Assembly: GCF_900105555.1 (NCBI RefSeq) | Contig: NZ_FNTZ01000001.1 | Span: 930,001-994,000, forward strand | Origin: Pseudomonas coleopterorum | Lineage (GTDB): Bacteria > Pseudomonadota > Gammaproteobacteria > Pseudomonadales > Pseudomonadaceae | Length of the DNA stretch: 64,000 bases | Direction of reading: 5' to 3' | Part shown: positions 21,829 through 34,224 of the stretch, piece by piece | How the letters are laid out: each line of letters starts with the position of its first letter | How positions within the stretch are numbered: position 1 is the stretch's first letter | Notes under the pieces: generated by a model | What the model saw: only the letters and a program-made list of their open reading frames with translations | Told to the model about the DNA's origin: nothing | The model's database searches: none | Program-made: the position numbers and the translations under genes

Positions 21829-22910
21829 TGTTGCTGCTGCTGGCAGAATTTCTGCAACAGTTCTATAAAGGCTTCGCGGTCTTTCAGTACCTGACCCTGC
21901 GCGGGATTCTGGGTGTACTGACCGCGCTGTCGCTGGCCCTCTGGCTGGGCCCCTGGATGATCCGCACCCTGCAGATTCGTCAGATTGGCCAGGCGGTACG
22001 CAACGATGGTCCGCAATCGCACCTGTCCAAGTCCGGTACGCCGACCATGGGCGGCGCCCTGATTCTCTCGGCCATCGCCATCAGCACGCTGCTGTGGGCG
22101 GATCTGTCCAACCGCTATGTCTGGGTCGTGCTCATCGTCACCCTGCTGTTCGGCGGCATCGGCTGGGTGGACGACTATCGCAAGGTGATCGAGAAGAATT
22201 CCCGCGGCCTGCCCAGCCGCTGGAAATATTTCTGGCAGTCGGTGTTTGGCCTGGGGGCGGCGGTGTTTCTGTTCATGACCGCCAACAGCCCGGTGGAAAC
22301 CACCCTGATCATCCCGATGCTCAAGGACGCCAGCATTCCGCTGGGTGCCGGGTTCATCGTGCTGACCTACTTCGTCATCGTCGGCTCCAGCAACGCGGTC
22401 AACCTGACCGACGGCCTCGACGGCCTGGCGATTCTGCCGACGGTGATGGTGGGCGGCGCGCTGGGGATTTTCTGCTACCTGTCGGGCAACGTTAAATTTG
22501 CCGAATACCTGCTGATTCCCTATGTGCCAGGTGCCGGTGAACTGATTGTCTTCTGTGGCGCCCTGATCGGCGCCGGCCTGGGTTTCTTGTGGTTCAACAC
22601 CTACCCGGCCCAGGTGTTCATGGGTGACGTCGGCGCGCTGGCGCTGGGCGCAGCCCTGGGTACCATCGCGGTGATCGTGCGTCAGGAGATCGTCCTGTTC
22701 ATCATGGGCGGCATCTTCGTCGTCGAGACGCTGTCGGTGGTGATCCAGGTCGCCTCGTTCAAGCTCACCGGTCGTCGTGTGTTCCGCATGGCGCCGATTC
22801 ACCACCATTTCGAACTCAAGGGCTGGCCCGAACCACGGGTCATCGTGCGTTTCTGGATCATCACCGTCATTCTGGTGCTGATCGGCCTTGCCACCCTGAA
22901 GCTGAGGTAG
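21828..22910 (+). CDS. mraY: Phospho-MurNAc-pentapeptide transferase MraY
   Basis: Integral membrane enzyme that makes lipid I from UDP-MurNAc-pentapeptide and undecaprenyl phosphate. The 360 residues contain about ten helices and the family motifs [10 protein letters not shown], the acidic pair in [22 protein letters not shown] with the catalytic Asp, and the late His-rich [18 protein letters not shown] 21828 is coupled to the murF stop. It ends five bases before murD. Confidence 0.97.
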   Translation: MLLLLAEFLQQFYKGFAVFQYLTLRGILGVLTALSLALWLGPWMIRTLQIRQIGQAVRNDGPQSHLSKSGTPTMGGALILSAIAISTLLWADLSNRYVWVVLIVTLLFGGIGWVDDYRKVIEKNSRGLPSRWKYFWQSVFGLGAAVFLFMTANSPVETTLIIPMLKDASIPLGAGFIVLTYFVIVGSSNAVNLTDGLDGLAILPTVMVGGALGIFCYLSGNVKFAEYLLIPYVPGAGELIVFCGALIGAGLGFLWFNTYPAQVFMGDVGALALGAALGTIAVIVRQEIVLFIMGGIFVVETLSVVIQVASFKLTGRRVFRMAPIHHHFELKGWPEPRVIVRFWIITVILVLIGLATLKLR

Positions 22911-22915
22911 AACGA

Positions 22916-24262
22916 GTGTCTCTGATCGCTTCTTCCCACTTCCGCATCGTTGTCGGCCTCGGCAAGAGCGGCATGTCCCTGGTGCGCTTCCTCGCGCGTC
23001 AGGGCGTGGCGTTTGCCGTGGCCGATACACGCGAAGCGCCGCCGGAACTGGTGACGCTGCGTCGCGACTATCCGCAGGTGGAAGTCCGTTGCGGTGAGCT
23101 GGACGTGGAATTCCTGTGCCGCGCCGATGAACTCTACGTGAGCCCCGGTCTGGCACTGGCGACTCCCGCCCTGCAGCAGGCAGCGGCGCGAGGCGTGCAC
23201 CTGTCCGGCGATATCGATCTGTTTGCCCGTCATGCCAAGGCCCCGATCGTGGCGATCACCGGCTCCAACGCCAAAAGCACCGTGACCACGCTGGTGGGCG
23301 AAATGGCCGCTGCGGCCGGCAAGCGCGTGGCGGTGGGCGGCAACCTAGGGCAGCCAGCGCTCGACCTGCTCGATGACGATGTCGAGCTGTACGTGCTGGA
23401 ACTGTCGAGCTTTCAGCTGGAAACCACCCATCAGCTCAATGCCGAAGTGGCCACGGTGCTCAACGTCAGCGAAGACCACATGGACCGCTACAGCGGGCTG
23501 CCGGCCTATCACCTGGCCAAGCATCGGATTTTCCGCGGCGCCCGCAAGGTCGTCTTCAATCGTCAGGATGCCCTGAGCCGGCCGCTGATCGGCGAGGGCA
23601 TGCCGTGCTGGACGTTCGGCCTGAACAAGCCGGACTTCAAGGCTTTCGGCCTGCGCGAGGAAGGCGGGCAGAAGTACCTGGCCTATGAGTTCGAGAACCT
23701 GATGCCGGTCAGCGAGCTCAAGGTGCGTGGCGCACACAATCAGGCCAATGCCCTGGCCGCGCTTGCCCTGGGACACGCGGTGGGTCTGCCGTTCGACGCC
23801 ATGCTGGCCAGCCTGCGTGAATTCACCGGGCTCACGCACCGCTGCCAGTGGCTGCGCGAGCGCGATGGCGTGGCCTGGTACGACGATTCCAAGGCGACCA
23901 ACGTCGGTGCTGCGATTGCCGCCATCGAAGGGTTGGGCGCCGATATCGAAGGCCAGCTTGTGCTGATCGCGGGCGGCGACGGCAAGGGCGCCGATTTCAC
24001 CGCGCTCGGCCAGCCTATCCAGCGTCATTGCCGTGCTCTGGTACTGCTGGGTCGCGACGCCGGCCGTATTGCGGCCGTTGTCGGGCCAGGCGTTGCCCAG
24101 GTCAACGTCGCCTCGATCGAGGAAGCGGTTCAGCGCTGCGCCGAACTGGCCCGTCCCGGTGATGCCGTGCTGCTCTCACCGGCCTGCGCGAGTCTGGACA
24201 TGTTCAAGAATTATGAAGAGCGCGGGCGCCTGTTCGCCCATGCCGTAGAGGGCTTGTCATGA
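22916..24262 (+). CDS. murD: UDP-MurNAc-L-Ala: D-Glu ligase
   Basis: Adds D-glutamate to UDP-MurNAc-L-Ala. N-terminal Rossmann-like domain (IVVGLGKSGMSLVRFLA), ATP loop ITGSNAKSTVTTL (near 115-127; Ala replaces the common Gly before Lys), LELSSFQLE, HRCQWL and the DDSKATNVGAA motif. 448 residues. The GTG start at 22916 follows mraY closely, with GAGGTAGAACGA upstream. It overlaps ftsW by four bases. Confidence 0.96.
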   Translation: MSLIASSHFRIVVGLGKSGMSLVRFLARQGVAFAVADTREAPPELVTLRRDYPQVEVRCGELDVEFLCRADELYVSPGLALATPALQQAAARGVHLSGDIDLFARHAKAPIVAITGSNAKSTVTTLVGEMAAAAGKRVAVGGNLGQPALDLLDDDVELYVLELSSFQLETTHQLNAEVATVLNVSEDHMDRYSGLPAYHLAKHRIFRGARKVVFNRQDALSRPLIGEGMPCWTFGLNKPDFKAFGLREEGGQKYLAYEFENLMPVSELKVRGAHNQANALAALALGHAVGLPFDAMLASLREFTGLTHRCQWLRERDGVAWYDDSKATNVGAAIAAIEGLGADIEGQLVLIAGGDGKGADFTALGQPIQRHCRALVLLGRDAGRIAAVVGPGVAQVNVASIEEAVQRCAELARPGDAVLLSPACASLDMFKNYEERGRLFAHAVEGLS

Positions 24263-25473
24263 TCTTCGGTGTCATCAAGCCATTTCCCTCGCCGCTGATC
24301 AGCGGTCGCGGGATCGATATCGACTTCGCCATGCTGGCCGGTTGCCTGGCGCTGCTGGGCCTCGGTCTGGTCATGATCACCTCGGCTTCTTCGGAAGTTG
24401 CGGCGGTCAACTCGGGCAACTCGTTGTCGATGATGATCCGCCACCTTGTGTACCTTGTGATCGGTATCGGCACCTGCATCGTCACCATGATGGTGCCCAT
24501 TGCCACCTGGCAGCGCATAGGCGGTACGCTGCTGATCGCTGCATTCGGCTTGCTGGTGATGGTCCTGCTGCCCGGTATCGGTCGCGAAGTGAACGGATCC
24601 ATGCGCTGGATCGGCTTCGGCATGTTCAACGTGCAGCCTTCGGAAATCGCCAAGGTGTTCGTGGTGATCTTCCTGGCAGGCTATCTGGTACGTCGTCAGC
24701 AGGAAGTGCGCGACAGCTGGATGGGCTTCTTCAAGCCGTTCTTCGTGTTGCTGCCGATGGCCGGACTGCTGCTGATGGAGCCTGACTTCGGCGCCACGGT
24801 GGTGATGATGGGGGCCGCAGCTGCGATGCTGTTCCTGGGTGGCGTGGGCCTGTTCCGTTTCGCCCTGATGGTGGCCTTGGCGGTGGGTGCGGTATTCGTG
24901 TTGGTTCAGGCCCAGCCGTATCGCATGGCGCGTCTGATCACCTTCACCGACCCGTGGAGCGACCAGTTCGGCTCCGGTTATCAATTGACCCAGGCGCTGA
25001 TCGCCTTCGGTCGTGGCCAGTGGTTCGGCGTTGGGCTGGGCAACAGCGTGCAGAAGCAGTTCTACCTGCCCGAAGCCCACACCGACTTCGTGTTCTCGGT
25101 GCTCGCTGAAGAGCTGGGCGTGGTGGGTTCGCTGTGCACCGTGGCGCTGTTCGTGTTCGTCTGTATCCGCGGCATGTACATCGGATTCTGGGCCGAGCGG
25201 GCCAAGCAATACTTTGCCGCGTACGTGGCCTATGGCCTGTCGTTCCTGTGGATCGGCCAGTTCCTGATCAACATCGGCGTGAACGTCGGCCTGCTGCCGA
25301 CCAAGGGTCTGACCCTGCCGTTTCTCAGCTACGGCGGCAGCTCGCTGGTCATCTGCTGCGCCTGTCTGGGGTTGTTGCTGCGCATCGAGTGGGAAAGCCG
25401 CTCGCACCTGGGTAGCGAAGAGGTGGAATTCAGCGAAAGCGATTTCGCCGAGGAGACGCCCCATGGCCGGTAA
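24259..25473 (+). CDS. ftsW: Septal peptidoglycan polymerase FtsW (SEDS family)
   Basis: Ten-helix SEDS glycosyltransferase that polymerises lipid II at the septum with FtsI. Motifs include GSMRWIGFGMFNVQPSEIAK, the catalytic-Asp region LPEAHTDFVFSVLAEELG, and GLLPTKGLTLPFLSYGGSSL near the C-terminus. 404 residues. It overlaps murD by four bases and murG by eleven. Confidence 0.96.
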   Translation: MIFGVIKPFPSPLISGRGIDIDFAMLAGCLALLGLGLVMITSASSEVAAVNSGNSLSMMIRHLVYLVIGIGTCIVTMMVPIATWQRIGGTLLIAAFGLLVMVLLPGIGREVNGSMRWIGFGMFNVQPSEIAKVFVVIFLAGYLVRRQQEVRDSWMGFFKPFFVLLPMAGLLLMEPDFGATVVMMGAAAAMLFLGGVGLFRFALMVALAVGAVFVLVQAQPYRMARLITFTDPWSDQFGSGYQLTQALIAFGRGQWFGVGLGNSVQKQFYLPEAHTDFVFSVLAEELGVVGSLCTVALFVFVCIRGMYIGFWAERAKQYFAAYVAYGLSFLWIGQFLINIGVNVGLLPTKGLTLPFLSYGGSSLVICCACLGLLLRIEWESRSHLGSEEVEFSESDFAEETPHGR

Positions 25474-26531
25474 AGGCAATGTGCTGATCATGGCTGGTGG
25501 CACCGGCGGACACGTGTTCCCGGCCCTGGCCTGCGCGCGCGAGTTCCAGGCGCGCGGTTTCAGCGTGCACTGGCTGGGTACGCCGCGCGGTATCGAGAAC
25601 GAGCTGGTGCCGGCCAACGGCCTGCCGTTGCATCTGATCGATGTCAGCGGTGTGCGTGGCAAGAGCCGACTGGCCCTGCTCAAGGCGCCGTTCGCCATCT
25701 GCAAGGCCGTGGTTCAGGCGCGTCGCATCATTGCCCGGCTGCGACCGGTGTGCGTGGTCGGCTTCGGTGGTTACCTGACCGGCCCTGGCGGCGTGGCTGC
25801 GCGGCTGGCCGGTGTACCGGTGATCGTTCATGAGCAGAATGCAGTGGCCGGTACCGCCAATCGCCTGTTGGTGCCTTTCGCCAGCCGAGTCTGCGAAGCT
25901 TTCCCCGACACCTTCGCCGCTTCGGTCAAGCGCCGGACCACCGGAAATCCGGTGCGCAGCGAGTTGTTCATGGAAACGCCGCGCCAGGCACTGATCGGGC
26001 GCCAGCCACGGCTGCTGGTCCTGGGCGGCAGCCTGGGCGCCGAGCCGTTGAACAAGCTGTTGCCCGAAGCCCTGGCGCAGGTTCCTGCACAGTACCGGCC
26101 TGAGGTGTTTCACCAGGCTGGCAAGAAGCACGATGAGATCACCGCCGAGCGCTATCGCACCGCCGGTGTCGAGGCGCAGGTCGCCCCGTTCATCAAGGAC
26201 ATGGCCCAAGCCTATGGCTGGGCCGACCTGGTGGTCTGCCGCGCGGGCGCGTTGACCATCAGCGAGCTGGCCGCCGCCGGCCTGCCGTCGCTGTTGGTGC
26301 CTTTGCCCCACGCGATCGACGATCACCAGACACGCAATGCCGATTATCTGGCCCGCGAAGGCGCTGCCTTCCTCATGCCACAAGCGACAACCGGCGCGGC
26401 GCAACTTGCCGAGCGCCTGAAAGAGGTTTTGATGCAACCCGAAAAACTCCTGAGCATGGCGAGCACTGCCCGCCGCCTGGCCAAACCCGATGCCACGCGC
26501 AATGTGGTCGACGTCTGCCTGGAGGTGGCCC

Positions 26532-26539
<8 letters not shown>
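25463..26539 (+). CDS. murG: UDP-GlcNAc transferase MurG (lipid II synthesis)
   Basis: Peripheral inner-membrane GT28 enzyme that adds GlcNAc to lipid I. The N-terminal glycine loop [15 protein letters not shown] (near 9-23), [33 protein letters not shown], and the donor-site [14 protein letters not shown] and [18 protein letters not shown] are all present. 358 residues. The start lies inside the end of ftsW, and its own end overlaps murC by eight bases. Confidence 0.97.
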
Positions 26540-28933
<2,394 letters not shown>

Positions 28934-28937
28934 GACC

Positions 28938-29807
28938 ATGCACGGCCCAGTGATTCGCCATCAGTCACCTGCCATCGGTCGCAACAAGCCGGTGCCGCGG
29001 GGTGCAAGCCGCATGGTGGCCAAAGAGCCACTGTCGGTGCGTCTGCCCAAGGCCAACTTCAGCATCTTCAAGAAGCTGATGTGGCCGGTGCTGCTGGTGG
29101 GTCTGGGTTTTGGCACCTATGAAGGCGCCCAGTACCTGATGCCCTACGCCGACCGCCCGATCACCAAGGTGTCGGTGCAGGGCGACCTGGCCTACATCAA
29201 CCAGCAGTCGGTGCAGGAGCGTATCCAGCCTTATGTCGGCAGCACGTTCTTCAGCATCGACCTGACCCGCATGCGCACCGAGCTGGAGACCATGCCCTGG
29301 ATCGCCCACGCCGAAGTACGCCGCGTATGGCCCGACCAGGTGGTGATTCGCCTGGAAGAGCAACTGCCGGTCGCGCGCTGGGGCAACGAGTCGCTGCTCA
29401 ACAACCAGGGCCAGGCGTTCGCGCCTCGCGAACTGGGCAACTACGAACACTTGCCGCAGTTGTTCGGCCCGGCACGGGCCCAACAGCAGGTGATGCAGCA
29501 ATACCAGGTGCTGAGTCAGATGTTGCGTCCGCTGGGCTATTCGGTAGCTCGGCTGGAACTGACCGAACGCGGCAGCTGGTTTCTCACCACAGGCGCAGGA
29601 AGCGCCGGCCCAGGCATCGAGCTGTTGCTGGGACGTGACCACTTGATGGAAAAAATGCGCCGCTTTATCGCCATTTACGACAAGACACTCAAAGACCAGA
29701 TCACGAATATCGCGCGTATCGACCTGCGCTATGCCAACGGCCTGGCCGTGGGCTGGCGTGAAACGAGCGCCCCGACGGCGGACAAGCCCGCCGTCGCGAA
29801 GAATTGA
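28938..29807 (+). CDS. ftsQ: Cell division protein FtsQ
   Basis: Bitopic division protein that links FtsLB to the divisome. Cytoplasmic N-terminus of about 50 residues, one transmembrane helix ([18 protein letters not shown]), a POTRA domain ([20 protein letters not shown] and on) and a beta domain with [19 protein letters not shown]. The ATG at 28938 gives 289 residues. The frame is open ten codons upstream in ddlB. It precedes ftsA by 14 bases. Confidence 0.95.
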   Translation: MHGPVIRHQSPAIGRNKPVPRGASRMVAKEPLSVRLPKANFSIFKKLMWPVLLVGLGFGTYEGAQYLMPYADRPITKVSVQGDLAYINQQSVQERIQPYVGSTFFSIDLTRMRTELETMPWIAHAEVRRVWPDQVVIRLEEQLPVARWGNESLLNNQGQAFAPRELGNYEHLPQLFGPARAQQQVMQQYQVLSQMLRPLGYSVARLELTERGSWFLTTGAGSAGPGIELLLGRDHLMEKMRRFIAIYDKTLKDQITNIARIDLRYANGLAVGWRETSAPTADKPAVAKN

Positions 29808-29821
29808 CAAGAGGCAGGACC

Positions 29822-31078
29822 ATGGCAAACGTGCAAAGCGGCAAAATGATCGTCGGGCTGGACATCGGTACCTCCAAGGTGGTGGCGCTGGTGGGCGAAG
29901 TCGCGGCCGACGGTACGCTGGACATCGTGGGGATCGGTACCCATCCTTCGCGCGGCCTGAAGAAGGGCGTGGTGGTGAACATCGAGTCGACCGTGGCGTC
30001 GATCCAGCGTGCGGTCGAAGAAGCCCAGCTGATGGCCGGTTGCCGCATTCACTCGGCGTTCGTCGGCGTTGCCGGTAACCACATTCGCAGCCTGAACTCC
30101 CACGGGATCGTGGCCATTCGCGACCGTGAGGTCAGTACGGCCGACCTGGAACGCGTTCTGGACGCGGCCCAGGCCGTGGCGATCCCGGCCGACCAGCGCG
30201 TCCTGCACACCCTGCCGCAGGATTACGTGATCGACAACCAGGAAGGCGTGCGCGAGCCCCTGGGCATGTCAGGCGTGCGTCTGGAAGCCAAGGTTCACGT
30301 GGTGACCTGCGCCGTCAACGCGGCTCAGAACATCGAGAAGTGCGTTCGTCGCTGCGGCCTGGAAATCGACGACATCATCCTCGAGCAGTTGGCCTCGGCC
30401 TACTCGGTACTGACCGATGACGAGAAAGAACTGGGCGTGTGCCTGGTCGACATCGGCGGCGGTACCACGGATATCGCCATCTTCACCGAAGGCGCCATCC
30501 GTCACACCGCAGTCATCCCCATTGCGGGCGATCAGGTCACCAACGACATCGCCATGGCCCTGCGGACCCCCACGCAGTACGCCGAAGAGATCAAGATCCG
30601 TTACGCCTGCGCCCTGGCCAAGCTGGCCGGTGCCGGCGAAACCATCAAGGTGCCCAGTGTCGGTGACCGTCCGCCGCGCGAGCTGTCGCGCCAGGCGCTG
30701 GCCGAAGTCGTCGAGCCACGCTACGACGAACTGTTCACCCTGGTCCAGGCCGAGCTGCGTCGCAGCGGCTACGAAGACCTCATCCCGGCCGGCATCGTGC
30801 TGACCGGTGGTACGGCAAAAATGGAAGGCGCGGTCGAGCTGGCCGAAGAAATCTTCCACATGCCGGTGCGCCTGGGCGTGCCGCATAGCGTACGGGGGCT
30901 GAGTGACGTCATCAGCAACCCCATCTATTCCACCGGCGTGGGCCTGCTGATGTACGGCCTGCAGAAGCAGTCCGATGGCTTGAACCTGTCAGGTATCAGC
31001 AACAGCAGCAGTTATAGCGACGACACCAAGGCTCCGGTGCTGGAACGGCTGAAGCGTTGGGTGCAAGGCAATTTCTGA
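29822..31078 (+). CDS. ftsA: Cell division protein FtsA
   Basis: Actin-fold protein that tethers FtsZ to the membrane. It shows VGLDIGTSKVVALVGE (phosphate 1), the 1C domain unique to FtsA, CLVDIGGGTTDIAIF (phosphate 2), VLTGGTAKMEGAVELAEEI (adenosine), and a C-terminal amphipathic helix VLERLKRWVQGNF. 418 residues. ATG 29822 follows GAGGCAGG; an upstream TTG in frame is unlikely. Confidence 0.97.
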   Translation: MANVQSGKMIVGLDIGTSKVVALVGEVAADGTLDIVGIGTHPSRGLKKGVVVNIESTVASIQRAVEEAQLMAGCRIHSAFVGVAGNHIRSLNSHGIVAIRDREVSTADLERVLDAAQAVAIPADQRVLHTLPQDYVIDNQEGVREPLGMSGVRLEAKVHVVTCAVNAAQNIEKCVRRCGLEIDDIILEQLASAYSVLTDDEKELGVCLVDIGGGTTDIAIFTEGAIRHTAVIPIAGDQVTNDIAMALRTPTQYAEEIKIRYACALAKLAGAGETIKVPSVGDRPPRELSRQALAEVVEPRYDELFTLVQAELRRSGYEDLIPAGIVLTGGTAKMEGAVELAEEIFHMPVRLGVPHSVRGLSDVISNPIYSTGVGLLMYGLQKQSDGLNLSGISNSSSYSDDTKAPVLERLKRWVQGNF

Positions 31079-31130
31079 TTCAAAACGGCAGTAGCGGTAG
31101 GCGCACACAAATAGAGAAAGGAGAGGGCAC

Positions 31131-32324
31131 ATGTTCGAACTCGTAGACAACATCCCGCAAAGCCCGGTAATCAAAGTTATCGGTGTCGGCGGTGGCGGCG
31201 GCAACGCCGTCAACCACATGGTCAAGAGCAACATCGAAGGCGTCGAATTCATCTGCGCCAACACCGATGCTCAGGCACTCAAGAACATCGGTGCACGCAC
31301 GATCCTGCAACTGGGTACCGGCGTCACCAAGGGCCTGGGCGCTGGCGCCAACCCCGAAGTCGGCCGTCAGGCCGCGATGGAAGACCGCGAGCGCATCGCC
31401 GAAGTGCTGCAAGGCACCAACATGGTCTTCATCACCACCGGCATGGGCGGCGGTACCGGTACCGGTGCTGCACCGATCATCGCCGAAGTGGCCAAGGAAA
31501 TGGGCATCCTGACCGTTGCGGTCGTGACTCGTCCGTTCCCCTTCGAAGGCCGCAAACGCATGCAGATCGCCGATGAAGGCATCCGTATGCTGTCCGAAAG
31601 CGTCGACTCGTTGATCACCATCCCCAACGAGAAGCTGCTGACCATCCTGGGCAAGGATGCCAGCCTGCTGTCGGCGTTCGCCAAGGCTGACGATGTGCTG
31701 GCCGGTGCCGTTCGCGGTATCTCCGACATCATCAAGCGTCCGGGCATGATCAACGTCGACTTCGCCGACGTGCGTACCGTGATGAGCGAAATGGGCATGG
31801 CGATGATGGGTACCGGCTGCGCCAGCGGTCCGAATCGCGCGCGCGAGGCCACCGAAGCGGCCATTCGCAACCCGCTGCTCGAAGACGTCAACCTGCAGGG
31901 CGCTCGCGGCATTCTGGTGAACATCACCGCAGGTCCCGACCTGTCGCTGGGTGAATACTCCGACGTGGGTAGCATCATCGAAGCGTTCGCCTCCGACCAC
32001 GCGATGGTCAAGGTCGGTACCGTGATCGATCCGGACATGCGCGATGAACTGCACGTTACCGTCGTGGCCACCGGCCTGGGCGCGAAGATCGAGAAGCCTG
32101 TGAAGGTCATCGACAACACCATGCAGACCGCCGCCCAGACGCCTCCACCTTCGCAGCAGCCTGCTCGTCAGGACGCTCCATCGGTGAACTACCGCGACCT
32201 GGACCGCCCGACCGTGATGCGCAACCAGGCTCACGCCGGCGCTGCCGCTGCGGCCAAGCTGAACCCACAGGATGACCTGGATTATCTGGACATCCCGGCC
32301 TTCCTGCGTCGTCAGGCCGATTGA
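31131..32324 (+). CDS. ftsZ: Cell division GTPase FtsZ
   Basis: Tubulin homologue that forms the Z-ring. The nucleotide motifs are GVGGGGGNAVNHM near 18, the tubulin signature GGGTGTGAAPIIAE near 105-118, and NVDFADVR with the catalytic Asp of the T7 loop nearby. The C-terminal peptide DDLDYLDIPAFLRRQAD is the FtsA/ZipA/ZapE-binding tail, joined by a Pro/Gln-rich linker. 397 residues. A strong GAAAGGAGAGGG RBS lies upstream, in keeping with high expression. Confidence 0.98.
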   Translation: MFELVDNIPQSPVIKVIGVGGGGGNAVNHMVKSNIEGVEFICANTDAQALKNIGARTILQLGTGVTKGLGAGANPEVGRQAAMEDRERIAEVLQGTNMVFITTGMGGGTGTGAAPIIAEVAKEMGILTVAVVTRPFPFEGRKRMQIADEGIRMLSESVDSLITIPNEKLLTILGKDASLLSAFAKADDVLAGAVRGISDIIKRPGMINVDFADVRTVMSEMGMAMMGTGCASGPNRAREATEAAIRNPLLEDVNLQGARGILVNITAGPDLSLGEYSDVGSIIEAFASDHAMVKVGTVIDPDMRDELHVTVVATGLGAKIEKPVKVIDNTMQTAAQTPPPSQQPARQDAPSVNYRDLDRPTVMRNQAHAGAAAAAKLNPQDDLDYLDIPAFLRRQAD

Positions 32325-32375
32325 TGCAATTTATCAGGGGTATTAGGGTGATTGGTGTTCAGCAAAGGTTCGGTC

Positions 32376-32384
32376 TGCTATCAT
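32376..32384 (+). promoter_or_regulatory. Extended -10 promoter candidate for lpxC
   Basis: TGCTATCAT matches an extended -10 (TGnTATAAT with one mismatch) 53 bases before lpxC. No well-placed -35 is seen; TTGGTG upstream gives a 21-base spacer, too long. lpxC is 112 bases after ftsZ, enough for its own promoter. Confidence 0.4.
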
Positions 32385-32436
32385 CGCCAGCCTTTGTTGA
32401 TACCAGTTCGCAATTTGCGCTGAAGCGGCCAATGCC

Positions 32437-33348
32437 ATGATTAAACAACGCACCCTGAAGAATATTATCCGTGCCACAGGCGTCGGCTTGCACTCCGGTG
32501 AGAAGGTCTACCTGACCTTGAAGCCCGCGCCCGTGGATACCGGCATCGTGTTCTGCCGTGTCGACCTCGATCCGGTCGTGCAGATCCCTGCGCGCGCCCA
32601 CAATGTCGGCGCAACCACGATGTCCACCACTTTGGTCAATGGCGATGTCAAGGTCGATACCGTAGAGCATCTACTGTCGGCCATGGCGGGCCTGGGAATC
32701 GATAACGCCTACGTCGAGCTCTCCGCGTCCGAAGTGCCGATCATGGATGGCAGTGCCGGACCCTTCGTATTCCTGATTCAATCGGCTGGCCTGGAAGAAC
32801 AGGACGCGCCGAAGAAATTCATCCGGATCCTGCGTGAAGTGACAGTGACGGAGGGCGACAAGCGCGCCACCTTCCTGCCTTTCGAAGGGTTCAAGGTGAG
32901 CTTCGAAATAGATTTCGATCATCCTGTCTTCAAGGATCGCACCCAGACCGCCAGCGTCGACTTTTCCAGCACGTCCTTCGTGAAGGAAGTCAGTCGGGCG
33001 CGCACGTTCGGCTTCATGAGCGACCTTGAATACCTGCGCAAGCACAATCGTGCACTGGGCGGCAGCGTTGAAAACGCTATCGTGGTGGACGAGGCAGGCG
33101 TCATGAATGAGGACGGTCTTCGCTACGAAGACGAATTCGTCAAACACAAGATTCTCGATGCAATCGGCGATCTCTATCAGCTGGGTAACAGCCTGATTGG
33201 CGAATTCCGTGGCTACAAGTCGGGCCACGCACTGAACAACCAGCTTCTTCGTCGTCTGCTCGAGCAGGACGACGCCTGGGAAGTGGTTACGTTCGAAGAT
33301 GCCAGCACGGTACCGATCTCTTACATGCGGCCAGCTGCGTTGGGTTGA
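32437..33348 (+). CDS. lpxC: UDP-3-O-acyl-GlcNAc deacetylase LpxC
   Basis: Zn-dependent, committed step of lipid A synthesis. The motifs are [34 protein letters not shown] with the first Zn-binding His, [12 protein letters not shown], and [15 protein letters not shown] with the HKxxDxxGD signature (His and Asp ligands). 303 residues. It closes the dcw cluster and is followed by a terminator. In E. coli the protein level is set by FtsH degradation; the sequence cannot show whether this holds here. Confidence 0.98.
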   Translation: MIKQRTLKNIIRATGVGLHSGEKVYLTLKPAPVDTGIVFCRVDLDPVVQIPARAHNVGATTMSTTLVNGDVKVDTVEHLLSAMAGLGIDNAYVELSASEVPIMDGSAGPFVFLIQSAGLEEQDAPKKFIRILREVTVTEGDKRATFLPFEGFKVSFEIDFDHPVFKDRTQTASVDFSSTSFVKEVSRARTFGFMSDLEYLRKHNRALGGSVENAIVVDEAGVMNEDGLRYEDEFVKHKILDAIGDLYQLGNSLIGEFRGYKSGHALNNQLLRRLLEQDDAWEVVTFEDASTVPISYMRPAALG

Positions 33349-33381
33349 TACAACCTCTCTTTTCTGGTTTCACATTTATAG

Positions 33382-33408
33382 GCCACCCATTGGGTGGCTT
33401 TTTTTTTT
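33382..33408 (+). terminator. Intrinsic terminator after lpxC
   Basis: GCCACCCA / TGGGTGGC stem with a very short loop and a run of ten T. It starts 34 bases after lpxC. Confidence 0.9.
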
Positions 33409-33460
33409 GGGTGTTGTTTTCTGAGCCGGGGCGGGAGGACGGTCGGGGCGTGGCGAGGGC

Positions 33461-33916
33461 TCAGCGTGGCCGCTTGGCGTGAGCTGCCAGACGTTCCAGC
33501 GCCGCGCGCAGATTGGGATCGCTGATGCCCTCGGCGGTCGCCTGGATGTTCTCGCCCGCGCTGATCGACAGGTCGATGCTGCGCGCGCCGGCCTTGCTCT
33601 GCACGGTGGGCGGCTGCACCTTGAACAGGATGCGCGTCAGGCTGCTGAATTCCTCCAGCGCCTGCAGATCGCGTTGCAGGCGCTTCTGCTGGTAGCGCAG
33701 GCGCGTGGCCCAGTGGCCGTCGGTGACGATCAGCAACAGGCTGCCCTCGCGCCACGAAGCGACGTAGCAATGCTCACGCGCCGCCGGCTGCAGTTGGCTC
33801 TCGAACAGGCGCTGCAGATGGGACAGGCGCTGGGCCTGGCTGAACAGGGCCTTGAGCGGTTTGGCTTCGCGCAGCAGGACTGCCGGTGCCCGGGCGGGCA
33901 GGGGGCGAAAGACCAT
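33461..33916 (-). CDS. dciA: DciA-type replicative helicase loader (DUF721)
   Basis: DUF721 protein. DciA is the ancestral loader of DnaB helicase in bacteria that lack DnaC/DnaI, as first shown in P. aeruginosa. The KH-like core is visible: LSHLQRLFESQLQPAAREHCYVASWREG followed (in separate parts) by LLLIVTDGHWATRLRYQQKRL, with the conserved Trp-Ala-x-Arg-Leu. A less ordered C-terminal tail carries ISDPNLRAALERLAAHAKRPR. ATG 33916 (MVFRPLPAR) with AGGTG upstream gives 151 residues; the frame opens 21 codons further. It is divergent from secA and convergent with lpxC, in the slot where E. coli has secM. Confidence 0.85.
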   Translation of the reverse strand: MVFRPLPARAPAVLLREAKPLKALFSQAQRLSHLQRLFESQLQPAAREHCYVASWREGSLLLIVTDGHWATRLRYQQKRLQRDLQALEEFSSLTRILFKVQPPTVQSKAGARSIDLSISAGENIQATAEGISDPNLRAALERLAAHAKRPR

Positions 33917-34224
33917 GGGGATACACCTGAAGTTACAGAGTCGGCATGTTAACAGAATCCCTCGCCCACACCGTTTCACATGGACGACACAGGCCAGCTC
34001 TCGGCATTTGAATGGATGACATCTGCACCTCGCGGGTTGAAGTTGGCGAAAAAGCCCTTATTGTAAAGCCGCCCCATTACAACGCTGTGCCAGCATCGTG
34101 GACATCGCGCCACTTTCCTCTCCATCGTTTCCGGGTAGAATGCTCGTTCGCATGCGGCCATGAGGGCTGCACGGGCGACTCACGGGGCCGCCCTCCATCC
34201 CTATGTGTGGAAGATCCTGCCAAT
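33917..34224. other. Gene-free divergent region dciA/secA
   Basis: 308 bases without a supported gene. A possible secA promoter is TTGAAG (34037-34042), 16 bases, TATTGT (34059-34064). The secA frame stays open through 34012-34224 but shows no homology or RBS. A 28-codon ORF at 33980-34066 has no RBS. No SecM-like arrest motif was recognised. Confidence 0.5.

Noticed and set aside
32352..32384. TTGGTG/TATCAT as a full lpxC promoter
   Set aside because: The spacer would be 21 bases; only the extended -10 is kept.
33980..34066. 28-codon ORF in the dciA/secA gap
   Set aside because: No RBS, no signal or arrest-like motif, and it ends inside the likely secA promoter.
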